The notes below the pieces were generated by a model. That model searched no databases, was not told the origin of the DNA, and was given only the letters and a program-made list of their open reading frames with translations. From Styela clava (lineage: Eukaryota; Chordata; Ascidiacea; Stolidobranchia; Styelidae), in NCBI RefSeq assembly GCF_964204865.1, contig NC_135261.1:9176001-9240000 (forward strand): a DNA stretch of 64,000 nt, read 5' to 3'. The position numbers and the translations under genes were made by a program. Of the stretch, positions 46,101 through 58,930 are shown piece by piece (positions within the stretch are counted from its first letter, which is position 1; every line of letters starts with the position of its first letter).

Positions 46101-49100
46101 CAATAAGACTTACCATTAATATGGCAAAACTAGTCATGTGATCACATCGACATGTTGGATGAGTCAAGTTTCCTACTAAGCAACATCCTTTTGTGGAAAA
46201 CGTAAGATTTTTCGGAACGTAGAAGGTACATTTCGGATACGATTTCAGCGACTAAAATAAATGAGGAGGGTTAAATGTCTAAATTTTACGATAATTTTAG
46301 CGAAATAGCCAATGTGGGAGCCGTCTTTAATATCGACTTTTATAGATTATTGGTGATTTAGAATTATATTCACTACTATGGAAAGCACCATTTTGTATCC
46401 TTGCCTTGGCCACCGACCATTTTAGTAAACACGGTGTTCATATAAGACATTGTAATTACATTCAAATATTGAATAATTTCACGATTATTTTGCCAACTTA
46501 CCTGAGTTTTTCCCGGAATTGGAATCGTCGTTCCTACTTCTGAATTCGTTTTCGTAGAAGAAAATTTTAGAGGTGTTTTGAGATCTTTCACTTTGACATT
46601 CACACCGAGTTCGACAGTGATAACCTGTAAAACACGAAATAAAACAACAAGGTCTCAGTTTTAGATGAAGAATCTTGCTACCCAAAAAAAAATTTTTTTT
46701 ATGAAAAATCGATTCGAAAAATATGAAACTTGTATAGGCTGAAGTTATTAAAAACATTTCTTTTCAATATTAATCACCCGATCGATTTTCTCTGAGGTTT
46801 GAAACAAAGTGTTTCCTGTATATTCCAATACAACAAGCCTGTCTTTAGAAGTTTGAGATTTAGCCTGATCTATTGCTTCCTTTGGAACAGATAGTTTGAC
46901 ATGTTCTGACGAATAGTGATATTCCAGTTTATCAGCTGGAAGATTGGTCGTTACCTTGGAAATAAAATATTTTTCTATATATAAAATAATTTTTTTCTAT
47001 CGATTAGGTATATTGCCATGGACTGGTAACCGTAGGCGGGGCCGTGGTTTTCCTTATGATTTAGTCTTCTTATCGGCTTTCTTCTTCTCGGAAGAAATTT
47101 AAAAATCTTATTTTATTAAAATAAAAAGCGTATTCCTAGTTATTTAATACCAAGCTTACAATCTATTAGATGAGTTTTACTTTTTAAATAAGAATTAATT
47201 TGAAAACAATTTGGCAGACTTACCTCAGCCCGGATATTCGTTGTTTCAACAACCACCGAGCTATTGGACAAAGAAACCTTTGCAGCAAAGACGTGCAAAG
47301 CCTCAGTCATAACTTGTGCTTCTTGAACTAAAGTTTGGTTTATTTTTGTTTTCGGAGCTGCTTGTTCTTGGGCCACTTTGAAGGATTCAGCAATCGAGTT
47401 GGCTGCGACTACAATTTCTCTGAGCGTTTGAACCGTCACCTGTATAGATTGAGCATAATCAATTCATTTGTTTAGTATTAATATACCATAAGATTGTTCA
47501 ACTTTAGGTTTAGGTCGAGAAATTTTTTCCAGTGAAGCATTTATTATACAGATATCGCCTTAGACATTATTTGTCGAACTTTTCTATCTTTGTTCTCAAA
47601 ACAGATTTTACGTCGTTTCACTAGATTAAGATTTTTTCACGCACTCGGGGTACCAACCTTTCTCGGTGGAAGCTACAATGCAGAACTGTCAAGATTGGTT
47701 ACAAAATACATGGCCCTCACGGACATAGCGCAATTTATTTGCAATGATAGCAAAAAAGAGCCTTCATCAGCGACTCTTTCAACAAGTACGTATGAGTGTA
47801 ATTTAATTATTCGTGGACACATTAGTGGACATAACGATCGTTTTGGTATTTTGTTATTGTTCTTGTTCTTTAACATAGTTATTAAAGTCGCTTTTTTCTT
47901 TGATTACTGGACCAATTGCTTTGAAATTTTCAGTGGTTAAAGATGGAATTTTTTTCCAGAGGGCTAAAACTTTTATTTATTTTTAAATTTCCTATAAATC
48001 CTATGAGAACTGTTATTTCATTCAAAATTTCATTGTATCAATTTTTACGCATGGGAACACTGTTTTAGCACTTATTTCAAGCGGTTCCGCCAAGCGTGAC
48101 GATTGATTCTGAAAATCCTTGCTACTGGAAACTTGGAAGTTTTTTGAGGGTATCGGTAACATTAAAGTACTGCTTCGCTCTGGTCTACGTGTCCATATAT
48201 TTGAGCATTGCTCTCTTGTTTTCTAATGTACTAACAATTTGATTTTAAGTATTGTGTTATATTAGTAGTAGATACGCGAACAACATTAAAAATAATTCAA
48301 TGGTTCTACTATTTACACATCAGAACAACGTTATTTTTCAGCAATTTCGAGGAGTGGGAAAAACGACTGATTTAAAAAAAAAAAAACTGCACTGGATTGG
48401 CCGTTTTTCTTCTGGACTTAAATTGTTGCCAATTGCTGACAGACTACAACTTAAATTATACTAGAAAACACAAATTTCTATACTTTTCAAAAGTTGTCAA
48501 TTTACCACATCTGTTTTGTTGGCAAGAGATGAAGAGGATATGTTAATGATCTTTATAAATGCTGTACGATCTTCTGCTGCAAGACTTTCACCAGATGAAA
48601 CCAACACATTTAGTTTAGAAACGCCTTCTTCAAGAACTCTTGCTTCTGCTGTTTCCCAATTCACCTTAAAACCAAAATGAAGGCCTTTTTTGCAAAAAAT
48701 TGATAATACGATTTTCAGTACTTAAAAGACGAAAAAAGTCTTTTTTTTTTAATTACCAATTTTACCATTTATTTTATATTTTTCTCTACGGGGTCCTATA
48801 CTTATCTTTAAAGGTTGCTGCTTTTACTCAATTCAATAACAAGCCTTCATATGACATTCGTTACAGTTCATTCAACGTTTGACTAAAATTTTGCTGGCAT
48901 TGCGGTTGCCATATTAGTCATAAAGGATTCGTGTCCATAACCTCCAGCATGTCTTTTTTATTATTTTATTAGATATGCGATCACATCATATGTTAAAGTC
49001 ATGGTAGTCTAACAATTACTAATTTTGTTCAGTTGCAATAGTAATTTTCTTAAAGCAAAATACGAACCTGCGCTGCAACAGAAGACAAGGTTTCATTGCA

Positions 49101-49719
49101 AGGTACCAGGTGGAAAGAGGTTTCATTGAAGCTAAATTTTTCGTTCTCTTTGCTACATGTAATCGATGCTTTTGCTCGTCCTGTGTGAAAACATGGACGT
49201 TTAAGATACGAATTTACGTAATTTGATCAATCAATTTTCAAAATTTACCTTTTCCACACAAAAACACAGTGTGAAATATGCAACTGGTAATACCAATGAC
49301 ACAACAATCTCTCTTATCTTGTTAAATATGCGAAATGTGAAAACATAAACTTATCATATAGTTCTTTCGAAACAACTCAGAAATAAGGCACAACTCTCAG
49401 CTGAATTTCAAACACGAAATATGCTAAAAATGATCGACTTTATACGTTTAATCTTGACACATTCTGGGATCTGTAGGATGTGATAAATGTAGGAAAATTG
49501 TTGCCCTTTAGTGTAAAACAATAACTCAATAACAATGGAACAAGTTTGTTAGTTCCTGTTTATTTACCTGAGGAACATTTTTCATTTGAAAATACAATAT
49601 TTCCGAACGAACTTCCATTGAAAATGTAATCTTCGCCATCAACAGTCAATGAAGTAGTTTCACAAAATCCTGAAATATTTCGTCGAAAATAAAATAAAGC
49701 ATCCGACGTAAATACATTG

Positions 49720-49797
<78 letters not shown>

Positions 49798-52700
49798 AGA
49801 ACGCTTCAGACTTCACTCCAAGCATGACCCAATACAGGTTTCCACTGATATCGAGAACTTACTATTTTTAGACCAGAATTGTTTCGGCCTGATATTGCCT
49901 GTAAAATTGATCAAACCTCAAGTGAGGTGGTGGACATGTTATTATAATATAAGATATTTAACCTTTCATGCCAAACTTCAAATACTAGGCAATTGTGCCA
50001 ACAAATGACATAAAACTATGTAGACTCATATCTGAACGGCAAAATAATGGATTCAATATTATAAATCAGGGTGGTACAAGGTTGTCGCTATTGCGGACCG
50101 CAAAATTATTTTTTGCATTGTTCGCGGGCCACAAAAGCGTCAGAAATATGTGAACAACAAACACTTTTATTGTGCATACAATTGATCATTGTTTTTCATT
50201 TATCAGGCTAAATCAAACAAAATACGCCAGAAAAATCACTGAAACATGCAAAAGTTTAGCTATATCTACATTTAATGTAAGATTTCAAACTCTTCATAAC
50301 GGAAAAAGTGCTCCCGCAAATGTAAGTGCTCTCGACCATCGATGGGGTTCTCAAAGCAAAATCCCTCAAAATTTGGAAATGCTCATTGCTCACATGATAA
50401 CAAAATGTCGTTTTAGATTATATTTGTCATAACTGCTGAATGATTGATTATCATATTTTACCAAATGTAAGGTACAGGAGAGTAATTACTAATTTTTCTG
50501 AAATATTAGAAGCATATTTTGTAATACTGTTTGGGCTGGTTGCAAAAACATCACCGAAACGAATTATATTCTTAGGCCATAACATTAATATTCAGTTATT
50601 ATAACTGTTGGAATATATTCCCAACCAATTAGATAGAAAGCTAGTGAACAATTTGGACTACCCAAGCCGACTCAATTCAACTTCGCTAGTTGCTTCAGCT
50701 AGCCGTGACACCAGTCAATTCAGTGACATTAGTGACGTAACAAGATGTCGAAAAAATTTTCTGTTATTTATATGACGAAACAACACCAAATGCGATTTTT
50801 CGATTACCCTTCAGCAAAGACGACGCGGGCCACAGATAATGACGCTGCGGGCCACATGTGGCCCGCGGGCCTGGGTTTGGACCACCCTGTTCTAAATATT
50901 TGTCTCGCTTTAACTCACCTATACAAGCAAGATTTCCAGAGAATCCAGGTTTGCAGCTGCAATGAAAAGTTCCGTCTTTCACAGAACAGTCCGAGTTTGC
51001 ACCACACGGGTTCGAATTTTCACACGTTTTGACTGTTAGAGACATGCAGTAGAAAAAATTTAAAAAAATTAAATTAACGTGTAATAGAGTATAGACAATT
51101 TCCTCGCACATATTATTCCTATCTGTTTACAGGTTAGAATTTTGGTCAATTGATTTTTTTGAATAATCATCGTTTTAGGTTTTGATACAATAATGAATAC
51201 ATAAGTTGGGACTATTACATACTTAACACACTTTCACTAGAGCAATAAAAACATTTGTGCAATGTTTTAATTGTGTATTTACGAGAAATAAAACAAATTT
51301 ATTGTAAAATGTGGGCACGAGTAAAAGTGTAGAATATGAGTGCTCAGAAAATCATGCCTGTTTCTGTAAATGATAATGATCTTAAAAGTCTCTTTAGCTC
51401 ACCTTCACAAAAAATTCCGTTTCCTAGATACATCGAGTTACATTTGCATGAGTACGAGCCTTCCGAATTAACGCAAGTAGCATTGGCATGGCAGTTGTGA
51501 ACATCAGAGGTACATTCGTTTATATCTGTAACAAACAGTCAGTGATTAGACCTGTATGCGGTTGTGGTTGTGTGGTCTCAGTGATTTTAGTTAGGCTTAG
51601 GAACTGAATTCTATGAGAATGTCTTTGTGAGATTAGTTAAACTTGTTACCTAACTTTCTTAGTGAGTTATTTTAATCTAGCGACTCTGTCCCATCTACGT
51701 AAGTTTACATCTGTAGATGCATAATAACATTAAGTTTTTTTAATCCAGCGTGAATTTTGACGCCAGGTGTCAATCCCAGCTTTTTTGAGGACTACAATAA
51801 TGGTTTAAAAATTTTACATGTAAATTTCGTAATGAGCACGAAAAGGCCCGGTTGAATTTTTGTTATCATTATGAGCGTTTTTTATAGAAGTTCAGGTCAA
51901 AAAGATTCATTTTTCATGAAAGTTTACGAGCTAGCTTCGACGGATTATCGTAATGAATACTATATCCCAGCTTTACAAATTACTAATTGTCCGAAGTCGA
52001 AGTTAGCTTCTACATGTTACAATTGCAGATTTTGTTAATTTTAGAAACCAAACTAGAAAAGGTGCTACGAGTTTCATGTATATATTTTAGTTTACCTGTA
52101 CAAGCAAGTCCTCCTGTAAATCCATCTTTGCACGAGCAGTGAAAACTTTCATCTTTTATAGAACATTCAGAATTTGGACCACATGGTTTTGAATTTTCGC
52201 ATGTTTTTTCTGTAGTACATTTCATAGACAGATTGATAAATAATTAGAATATTTTACTGAACAAATACAAATGATTACGGAATAGTCTTGTGCACGTTTT
52301 TGGAATAGATTATTGTAATAATAGTATTCAAGCATAAAAACAAGGCACATATCAATTACTATATCGTTATTACTATATCAGTTATCCATGGCAATCATCT
52401 TCTTTGAAAGCGACAAGGGAAGTTATTTGAAAATTGCATTGTTCAGATAGCCAACTACTATTTCCGAGAATGGTCCAATAAAACTGGACAAGCTGGCTAT
52501 CTTAAACATATCACATAGTTGGTTCTAATTATTGGACACGGAGTGGACATATGGACCGTTTCGTTATTATGTTGTTGTTGTTCTTTGTCACGAAAAAAAT
52601 CGCTTTTCTCTTTGAATATTGGACCAATTGCTTTGAAATTTTCAGTCCGTGAGGATTAAATTTTTTGCTAGAAAGCTATTACTATTATTTATTTCAAATA

Positions 52701-55700
52701 TTCCGGTGATCTGTATGGAATTCGTTTTTTGTGTGTGCTATGACGTCATCAAAATTTGCCACCACGTGGCGATTCCATAAACACATAATAGCGCATCACG
52801 TGATCAGCGACAATGCGGGTACTGGTAGCATCGCTCTCTTGTTTTAATCTTCGATATTATTGTGATGATGTCCAATTTAAATTTTAAGAATTTTTTTCCA
52901 ATTATATGTGCTTCAAAATCCAAAAGATGTAATAATGTGACTCTATCTTTAATCTGGTTTATCATTATTTTTAGCTTACCTTCGCAATGAGTTCCGTTAC
53001 CAAAATACATCGAATTACATGTGCATGAGTACGATCCCACTGTATTTGTGCACGTAGCATTAGCATGACACGTGTGAGTATTGGTAGTACACTCGTCAAC
53101 ATCTGAATAAAGATATAAATACAGAAGCTTCAATGTAAATATTTTTCAGTGTTTTCCAGTATCAAGAAGATGAGATAGAAGCAATCGTTTCGTTAATAAT
53201 ATGTTGGCTTCGATTTTTCATTTTGGTAGTTTCAAATTTTAATATGAACAGATCGAAACAAAGCATCGTCCGGATTGTTACGATTATGGAGACTTTGATT
53301 GTTATAATAGTTCACTCTTTACCTGTACAGGCTAACCCTCCTGTAAAACCAGCTTGGCAAGCGCAGTGAAAAGATTCCTTAATAATGGAGCAATCGGAAT
53401 TCGTTCCACACGGCTTGGAGTTTTCACACGTTTTTTCTAAAGAAACGAATTGTGTACTTTTTAGTGTTAAATTGTGCATATATATAGAGAAAATATTTTT
53501 ACAAAACTTATAACTCTGACATTGAAATCACATTGCATAGAATAGTATACTCAATTGATAGCGCTGTATACCATAGAATCATATATATATATATAATTTA
53601 ATGGTGGTTTCAACTAAGGATGTTTCGTTGGCTTGACAACAATTTTTCTATCGCCAGTCCGTGGTTCTAGTTTTGTCATCTCAACAAAAGGTATTTTTAC
53701 CGAACATCCAATAATACCCAAGCAAGTTAGCTTATAACATATATATAAAGTTATGCAATTCACATTTGTAAAAAGACTGGACTTAAAGAGTTAAACTTTT
53801 TCATTGGTGTCTTAAGGTTTCTTCGGGTTCAAAGGTTGCTTTGGGGGAAAATAAATGTGTCACGACGAAGACTCTCCAGTGATGACAAAAAATAAATTTG
53901 GAGACAATCTTCAGCTTACCTTTACAAAAAGTTCCATTTCCTAGATACATCGAGTTACATATACACGAGTACGAGCCTTCTGAATTAACGCAAGTAGCAT
54001 TGGCATGACAGTTGTGAACATTAGTGGTACACTCGTTAATATCTGCAATAAAATATCAGTCGTTCGATTTGTCAATAATTTGGTTAAATCGAGTACATCG
54101 TAAAATAACGTTAGCGTAGTTACAATATCGGAAAAACTTTCCGGAAGAAATGCCGCGTCTGGTGTAGTTTAGTACCACATGTACTTCCACTTGCCATGGC
54201 TCAACAATTTTTACATACTATGTCATCCCTAACTCCTGACTACGGCATCCAAAAATCACTACGACATCAATGTGACGTGTAAGGCCCTCCAAATTATACG
54301 GATGGTCGTCCAAAACGATTATCCGAGCTGGAGCAAGCTATTATTCTCGTCGCTACGATCCCGATATGAAAGAGATCGCTGGCGCCAGTGAGTTCGTTAT
54401 CGTCGGTGCAGATGCTATTTCGGGCGATCGAAGCTATACTTTGGTAAGCTCAATGGCGTAATTGTGACGTGGTAGGGACGTCATTTTTAGGTGGCATAGT
54501 CAGGTAAGGGTTAGGAATAACAGATGCATAAAAATAGGTATGCTACGCCCTCTAGAAGTACTTGTGGTACTAAATTACACTAGACCCAAAATGTCTTGCG
54601 CGAAGTGCAGCATGTACGTTTTTGTTATGGCTAAGATGTTCACAGATAAAATTCAATTACTCATATTTCATTCTACGTTGCCTAAGTAAAAAAATTAGCT
54701 ACAAAATGCAAGCCAACCTTCACAAAGAGTTCCGTTTCCTTGATAGCCAGGTTTACATGAGCATGTATATGATCCTTCTGTGTTTGTGCACAAGCCTTTC
54801 TGATGACAGTTGTTCGAGGAAGCATCACTACATTCGTCCACATCTAAAATGAAGTGTTATTTATTTCATGAGAGAATACATAAAAAAAAAATTTATACAG
54901 ATAAAACCACTCTTCTTGAAACTCGACCTATATGCCTAATTTTCAAACTGAGATATTATCGTCACTATAGTTTTTAGTTAGTTTACGTAGTTTTATATTG
55001 ACTTTATTCTTTACCTGCACACGCTAACCCTCCTGTAAAACCAGCTTTGCACGCGCAATGGAATGAACCGTTAATGATGGAGCAAATGGAATTTGGTCCA
55101 CATGGTTTGGAGTTTTCACATGTCTTTGCTGAAAAAACACGACGCATATAAAACATATGAAGATTAGATTTGGATAATGTAGTAAAGTAAAATATAAAGT
55201 ATGCTTGGGCTTTAATATGTATGAATTTTCTCAATAGAGGTAATCGGAGGATGAATATGGGGTAATATACGGACTTGATTGCTGTCTACGCATCGCAATG
55301 AACGCATCGTCCGTTTTACCTATGATTCCCGACAACTGCATTCTGTCATCGCAACCAAAAAGTGCAAAAATTGTCCAGAAAATTTTGTTCTAAAACTTTT
55401 ACAACAAATTGCTTTCAAGGAGTATTGTATGTGTACATCTACATTATAAAACACTACATAAAAGTAACCTACGTTTATAATTACCGAATAATGTTGTCCG
55501 GTAATGACTAGGCGTTGAGTCATCGCTAAATCTATATCGGTATAAAATGCAAATAAATGTACATCTTACCCTCGCAATATGTCCCATTTCCTAAGTACAT
55601 TGAGTTGCATATACATGAATGGAATCCTTGTGTATTAGAGCAAGTTGCGTTTTCGTGACAGTTATCCAAGTTCAAGGCGCATTCATCCACATCTGGTAAA

Positions 55701-58700
55701 TAGAATGCGTTTTGACGAATAGCAAAGTTTAGCGTACGGCAGAGTATAGTACCGATTTGACAATAAAAAAATATCGTTTTCATGACCGTTTTCGGTTTAA
55801 ATATCAACGGCGTAATAAACAAAAGGAAATGATTTTACATCCTGTGTTTTATTACATACAAAACATCGGATATTAATTTACATTAACAATAATAAAAATG
55901 CTGAATATTATACTATAATTTTACGGCTTCCAAAATGAACAAGTTCGTTCATTTTCTCTGATTTTCTTTTATTTTTTCTGATTTATACAACAATTGTCCA
56001 TCGACGATCGATCGAACGGGAAAAATTCCAATAAAACTCATAAAAAAGTCTAACGTAGGAGTGCTTGATACTGCTACTGAAATATTATTTTCGAAAAGTC
56101 TAATTACCAGTACAAGCAAGTCCTCCTGTATATCCAGATGTACAGCTACAATGAAAAGATCCATTTTGTAAAGAGCAAACAGAGTTTGGACCGCACGGTT
56201 TTGAATTTTCACACGTTTTGGCTGAAAAGATTGGAATGATTAAATAATTATTATGTATGTTGAAAACAACACATCCTTTTTCATACTCAAGCAGCGCTAA
56301 AATAAAGAATGCATTAGATGGAACATGTCCGATATCAACAAGTTTTCAGTATCGATATAGAGCCTTCTGAGCCAGTCCATACGATGATCAAATCTAGCCC
56401 ACCCGATAGGACATTTTAGAACTACTATGCGTGATGGACGTGTTCAATTGCTCCATTTAATGTATATTCTGTGCCATATAAGCCTGTTTTACTTGGCTTG
56501 GCAACAATAATTTAATAATTAGGTTGACTATGATAACAATTCATCAAAAATATGAGTGGGAGAAACGACCTGTGTCGCGTAAACATTAAATTAGTACAGT
56601 AATAACGTAGGCGAGGTGATTTTGTTTTGTATGCGTTACTTCCATCGAGCAAGACATTGCAAAGGAAAGCACGAATGAGAACTCAAATCTATTTAATAGT
56701 TGACATAATTCACCATCAACAAATACTAAAATAAAGTACCAAAGTCGTGGGAATGGTGGTTTCCTACAATAAAAATAAAAGGAGTTTTTAGACTTCAAAA
56801 CTACCGTGACCTAACTGTTAAGTTGATCAAATTAGAAGAGAACAAATTGATTGATCTATTTAATTAAAATTCATCTTTTCAAATTGAAAATATGAATTGA
56901 TTTTTTCAGGTTAGACAACTGAACCTGACTTTAACAAAATTTGCAGGAGACAGAACAGATAATGGAATCGGGTACAAGTTCAATGGTGCTATTTGTAATA
57001 TCTCTTCTAACAAATGGAAACAACATACTCATTTGATGAAAATAAAATATAAAGACATTTTGAGCAGTACCTTCACAATAAGTGCCGTTTCCCAAAAACA
57101 TTGTGTTGCAAACACACATATATGAGCCTTCAGTATTGGAGCATGTCGCATTTTGGTGACACTGGTACGTAGATGGTGAAGCACATTCATTGACATCTGT
57201 ATGCAAAGCAGATCGTTAGTTGTTGGGGAAAGTATCAGCAGTATTTTCTGATGTTGAAATTCATAATGAGACATTTCTGTACACGAAGTCGTAATATGGA
57301 TCAGTTTTCTAAATCGTCGTTGTTGTTAGTCTCGTTTGATGCGGGGAAAATACGCTTTTATATATGTAACAAATGGAGCAATCTATTTCAAATTTAAAGT
57401 ATTTAAAAAGTGGCGTAGTAGTCTTCAAAATGCTATTTCTTTTATTCCTCGTTTTCTGTGCTCAGCCACATTGCAGTATAAGTCACATAGGCTACTGAAG
57501 ACAGTTCAAAGTAGTGTATTAGTGTCTATACACCACGATGGGTCAGTTATTGGACCTTCCTGTTTATATATTTGAGCATTGCTTTCTTGTCCTAATTTGG
57601 GTATTTGCTTCTCTACCAAATAAAATTTATCAAAACAAGAAAATTAAATTTGAAATTTGAAACCTAATAAGTTTAGCTCGCGCTGTATTTCAAGGCGGTA
57701 TGTATGTATTATTTTCGTTGGCATATTAGATTTACGGTTATTGGATATGATATAACTGATGAGTAAACAATATCAAGCAAATAAGCAAGAAAACCGGATT
57801 AAGAATTATTGACAACGTCAAAAATTCTTTTCCAACCAAAGTACTTGTGATAAACCGAGAAAAAAGTCTTTCACCTATACAATGATATCCGTCTCCGTTA
57901 TATCCAGATTTACATGTGCACTTCATATTGGTTGGAGCAATGGTGGTACAGATTGCGTTTTTATGACATGGATTTGCATTGTCACAAGTCATCGCTTGGA
58001 AGAATACAATCAAAACTAGTTTATTACAAACAATTTGACCCTAATTATCATTTTTATTTTGACGAAACAAGGAACATTCGCGGATAAAAGACGGTTCAGC
58101 TAATAGTTCAACTAATCAACGATTTTAATTTATTAGTAATCTATTATATTCTATCTTCGATATATTCTTTACCTTCACAAAACGTTCCATTTCCAATGTA
58201 TCCAGAATTGCATTGACAATATTTGGGCTTCGGGTCTGTACTTCTCGAATCTTGACATTTTGCGTTTGCGTGGCATTCCGTGCATGTGGACACGTACACT
58301 AAAAAGTTTAAAATAATTGATTTTATTTTCTACAACACGTACTTCTAATTTATTAAACTGCGCCTAGAAGTTCTATTCCAAAAATACTCGAAATCTTGTT
58401 TTGTGTTTGGCTCGGCGTTGTGGCGGATCGTACTGGGCGTTAAGAATGCGCTCGTCCCACACCCCTTATTACCCTGTGTGGGTTCGCATGTTCCAATCCC
58501 GTGGGGATAATTAAGTGCGAGAGGATTGCTAGACTCTTTGTCGCGGAAGGGTGGTTCCTGTTACCGCTACCAAGTTCATTCATCTCAAACAAATAACTGA
58601 CTAACAAATCCTAACGACATTCCTCTCCCCCGGGATAACTATGTAAATTCTATCCTATAAAACAATTGAAATCTATAATAGTAATCTGCTACAAGAAATA

Positions 58701-58930
58701 TAATAAAAAGCTACTGGACGTTCAAAACAGAAATATGATAACGTTACCAAGATTTCAAGCGCACGATCTGGACTGCATAAAACATTGGTGTATGAATGTA
58801 GCTACAAAAAACTATAGTTTGGCCAATTACACTAATATATATATTTTAGTTTTCTACTAGTTTTACCTATGGCATCCACAGACTGGTGCAAGATGCAAGG
58901 CAACGCAGCTATCAGTAGTAGATAGCGCAT
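43174..58930 (-). CDS. Adhesion G protein-coupled receptor with 13 EGF-like modules, 1267 aa
   Basis: Twenty-eight exons on the minus strand. Exon 1 (58867-58930) gives a signal peptide ([16 protein letters not shown]). Thirteen EGF exons follow, 58173-58298 to 50919-51032 (listed separately). Exons 49568-49669 and 49068-49180 form a Cys-rich hormone-receptor-like segment (residues about 542-613). The GAIN region uses 48506-48664, 47224-47439, 46778-46954, 46502-46624 and the GPS exon 46114-46251. The seven helices come from 45910-46019 (TM1), 45122-45341, 44615-44762, 44337-44518, 43861-44031 ([10 protein letters not shown]6) and 43562-43678 (end of TM7). The tail exon is 43174-43377. Coding exons sum to 3804 bases, an exact multiple of three. 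Expected role: a cell-surface receptor with self-cleaved extracellular part; G-protein partner and ligand unknown. Closest style is the EGF-containing EMR/CD97 or latrophilin group, but orthology is not resolved. An AATAAA complement overlaps the stop codon. Confidence 0.93.
46114..46251 (-). other. GPS (autoproteolysis) exon of the adhesion GPCR
   Basis: A 46-codon exon, phase 0 at both ends. It shows the GPS cysteine pattern (KCTFY...GCC...[15 protein letters not shown]). The cleavage triad reads His-Met-Thr, so cleavage would fall between Met and Thr at about residues 877/878 of the receptor. The Trp pair usual in GPS motifs (C-x-F/Y-W and x-W-S) is absent: Tyr and Val stand in the first position and Phe-Ser-Thr-Lys in the second. 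Two N-glycosylation sites (NLT twice) are present. Confidence 0.85.
47760..48230 (+). repeat. Interspersed repeat S, copy 1 (GPCR intron)
   Basis: Shares TGGACCAATTGCTTTGAAAT followed by TTTCAGT and an end motif of the type TTTGAGCATTGCTCTCTTGT with copies at 52530-52850 and, in part, 57290-57595. Non-coding and probably a transposable-element relic; class not determined. Confidence 0.6.
49726..49790. repeat. TA microsatellite in a GPCR intron
   Basis: An uninterrupted (TA)n run of about 65 bp. The Ile-Tyr frame across it is an artefact. Confidence 0.95.
50067..50889. mobile_element. hAT-like element inserted in a GPCR intron
   Basis: Begins CAGGGTGGTACAAGG and ends CCTGGGTTTGGACCACCCTG, inverted ends typical of hAT elements. 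Flanks TTATAAAT (50059-50066) and TTCTAAAT (50890-50897) match at 7 of 8 bases. Near the right end is the palindrome GGGCCACATGTGGCCC. The 86-codon plus frame inside (50172-50432) is not a recognisable transposase domain. The right end lies only 30 bp from the EGF exon starting at 50919, so the insertion came close to a splice site. Confidence 0.85.
52530..52850 (+). repeat. Interspersed repeat S, copy 2 (GPCR intron)
   Basis: Co-linear with 47760-48230: GACCNTTTNGTTATTNTGTT, GGACCAATTGCTTTGAAATT, then GCATCGCTCTCTTGTTTT. Contains TATGACGTCATC near 52740. Confidence 0.6.
57290..57595 (+). repeat. Interspersed repeat S, copy 3 (GPCR intron, partial)
   Basis: Shares the start (ATATGGATCAGTTTTCTAAATCG-like) and the end (ATATTTGAGCATTGCTTTCTTGT) with the other S copies. 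The middle is different. Confidence 0.45.
58405..58610 (+). repeat. tRNA-related SINE candidate
   Basis: Just downstream of exon 1 in the first intron of the GPCR gene. It has an A-box-like TGGCGGATCGTACTGGGCG and, about 75 bp later, a B-box-like GGGTTCGCATGTTCCAATCC, both on the plus strand, followed by a GC-richer body ending near CATTCATCTCAAAC. The GC content differs sharply from the flanks. No second copy is in this window, so it is a candidate only. Confidence 0.45.

Larger units (their letters stand above)
50919..58298 (-). other. Array of 13 phase-1 EGF exons in the adhesion GPCR
   Basis: From N- to C-terminus: 58173-58298 (atypical), 57875-57994, 57071-57196, 56108-56221, 55570-55692, 55015-55128, 54718-54843, 53920-54042, 53323-53436, 52980-53102, 52096-52209, 51403-51525, 50919-51032. 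Every exon is one module and phase 1-1. Type A modules read [10 protein letters not shown] (114 bp); type B modules read D-(V/I)-(D/N)-E-C (123-126 bp), the calcium-binding EGF start, with C-x-N-x4-Y/F-x-C as in hydroxylated Asp/Asn EGFs and an NAT glycosylation site in most. A and B alternate, which suggests expansion by A-B pair duplication, except that two B modules (54718 and 53920) are adjacent. Confidence 0.92.

Noticed and set aside
47590-47940. 116-codon plus frame
   Set aside because: It overlaps intronic repeat S, and the other copies of the repeat do not keep the frame.
49560-49796. Frame beginning with Ile-Tyr repeats
   Set aside because: The N-terminal part is a translated TA microsatellite; only the 49568-49669 portion is a real exon of the GPCR.
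50764-51111. Reading the EGF-containing frame as a continuous 115-codon gene
   Set aside because: Only 50919-51032 is exonic; the rest of the frame is intron and the end of the hAT-like element.
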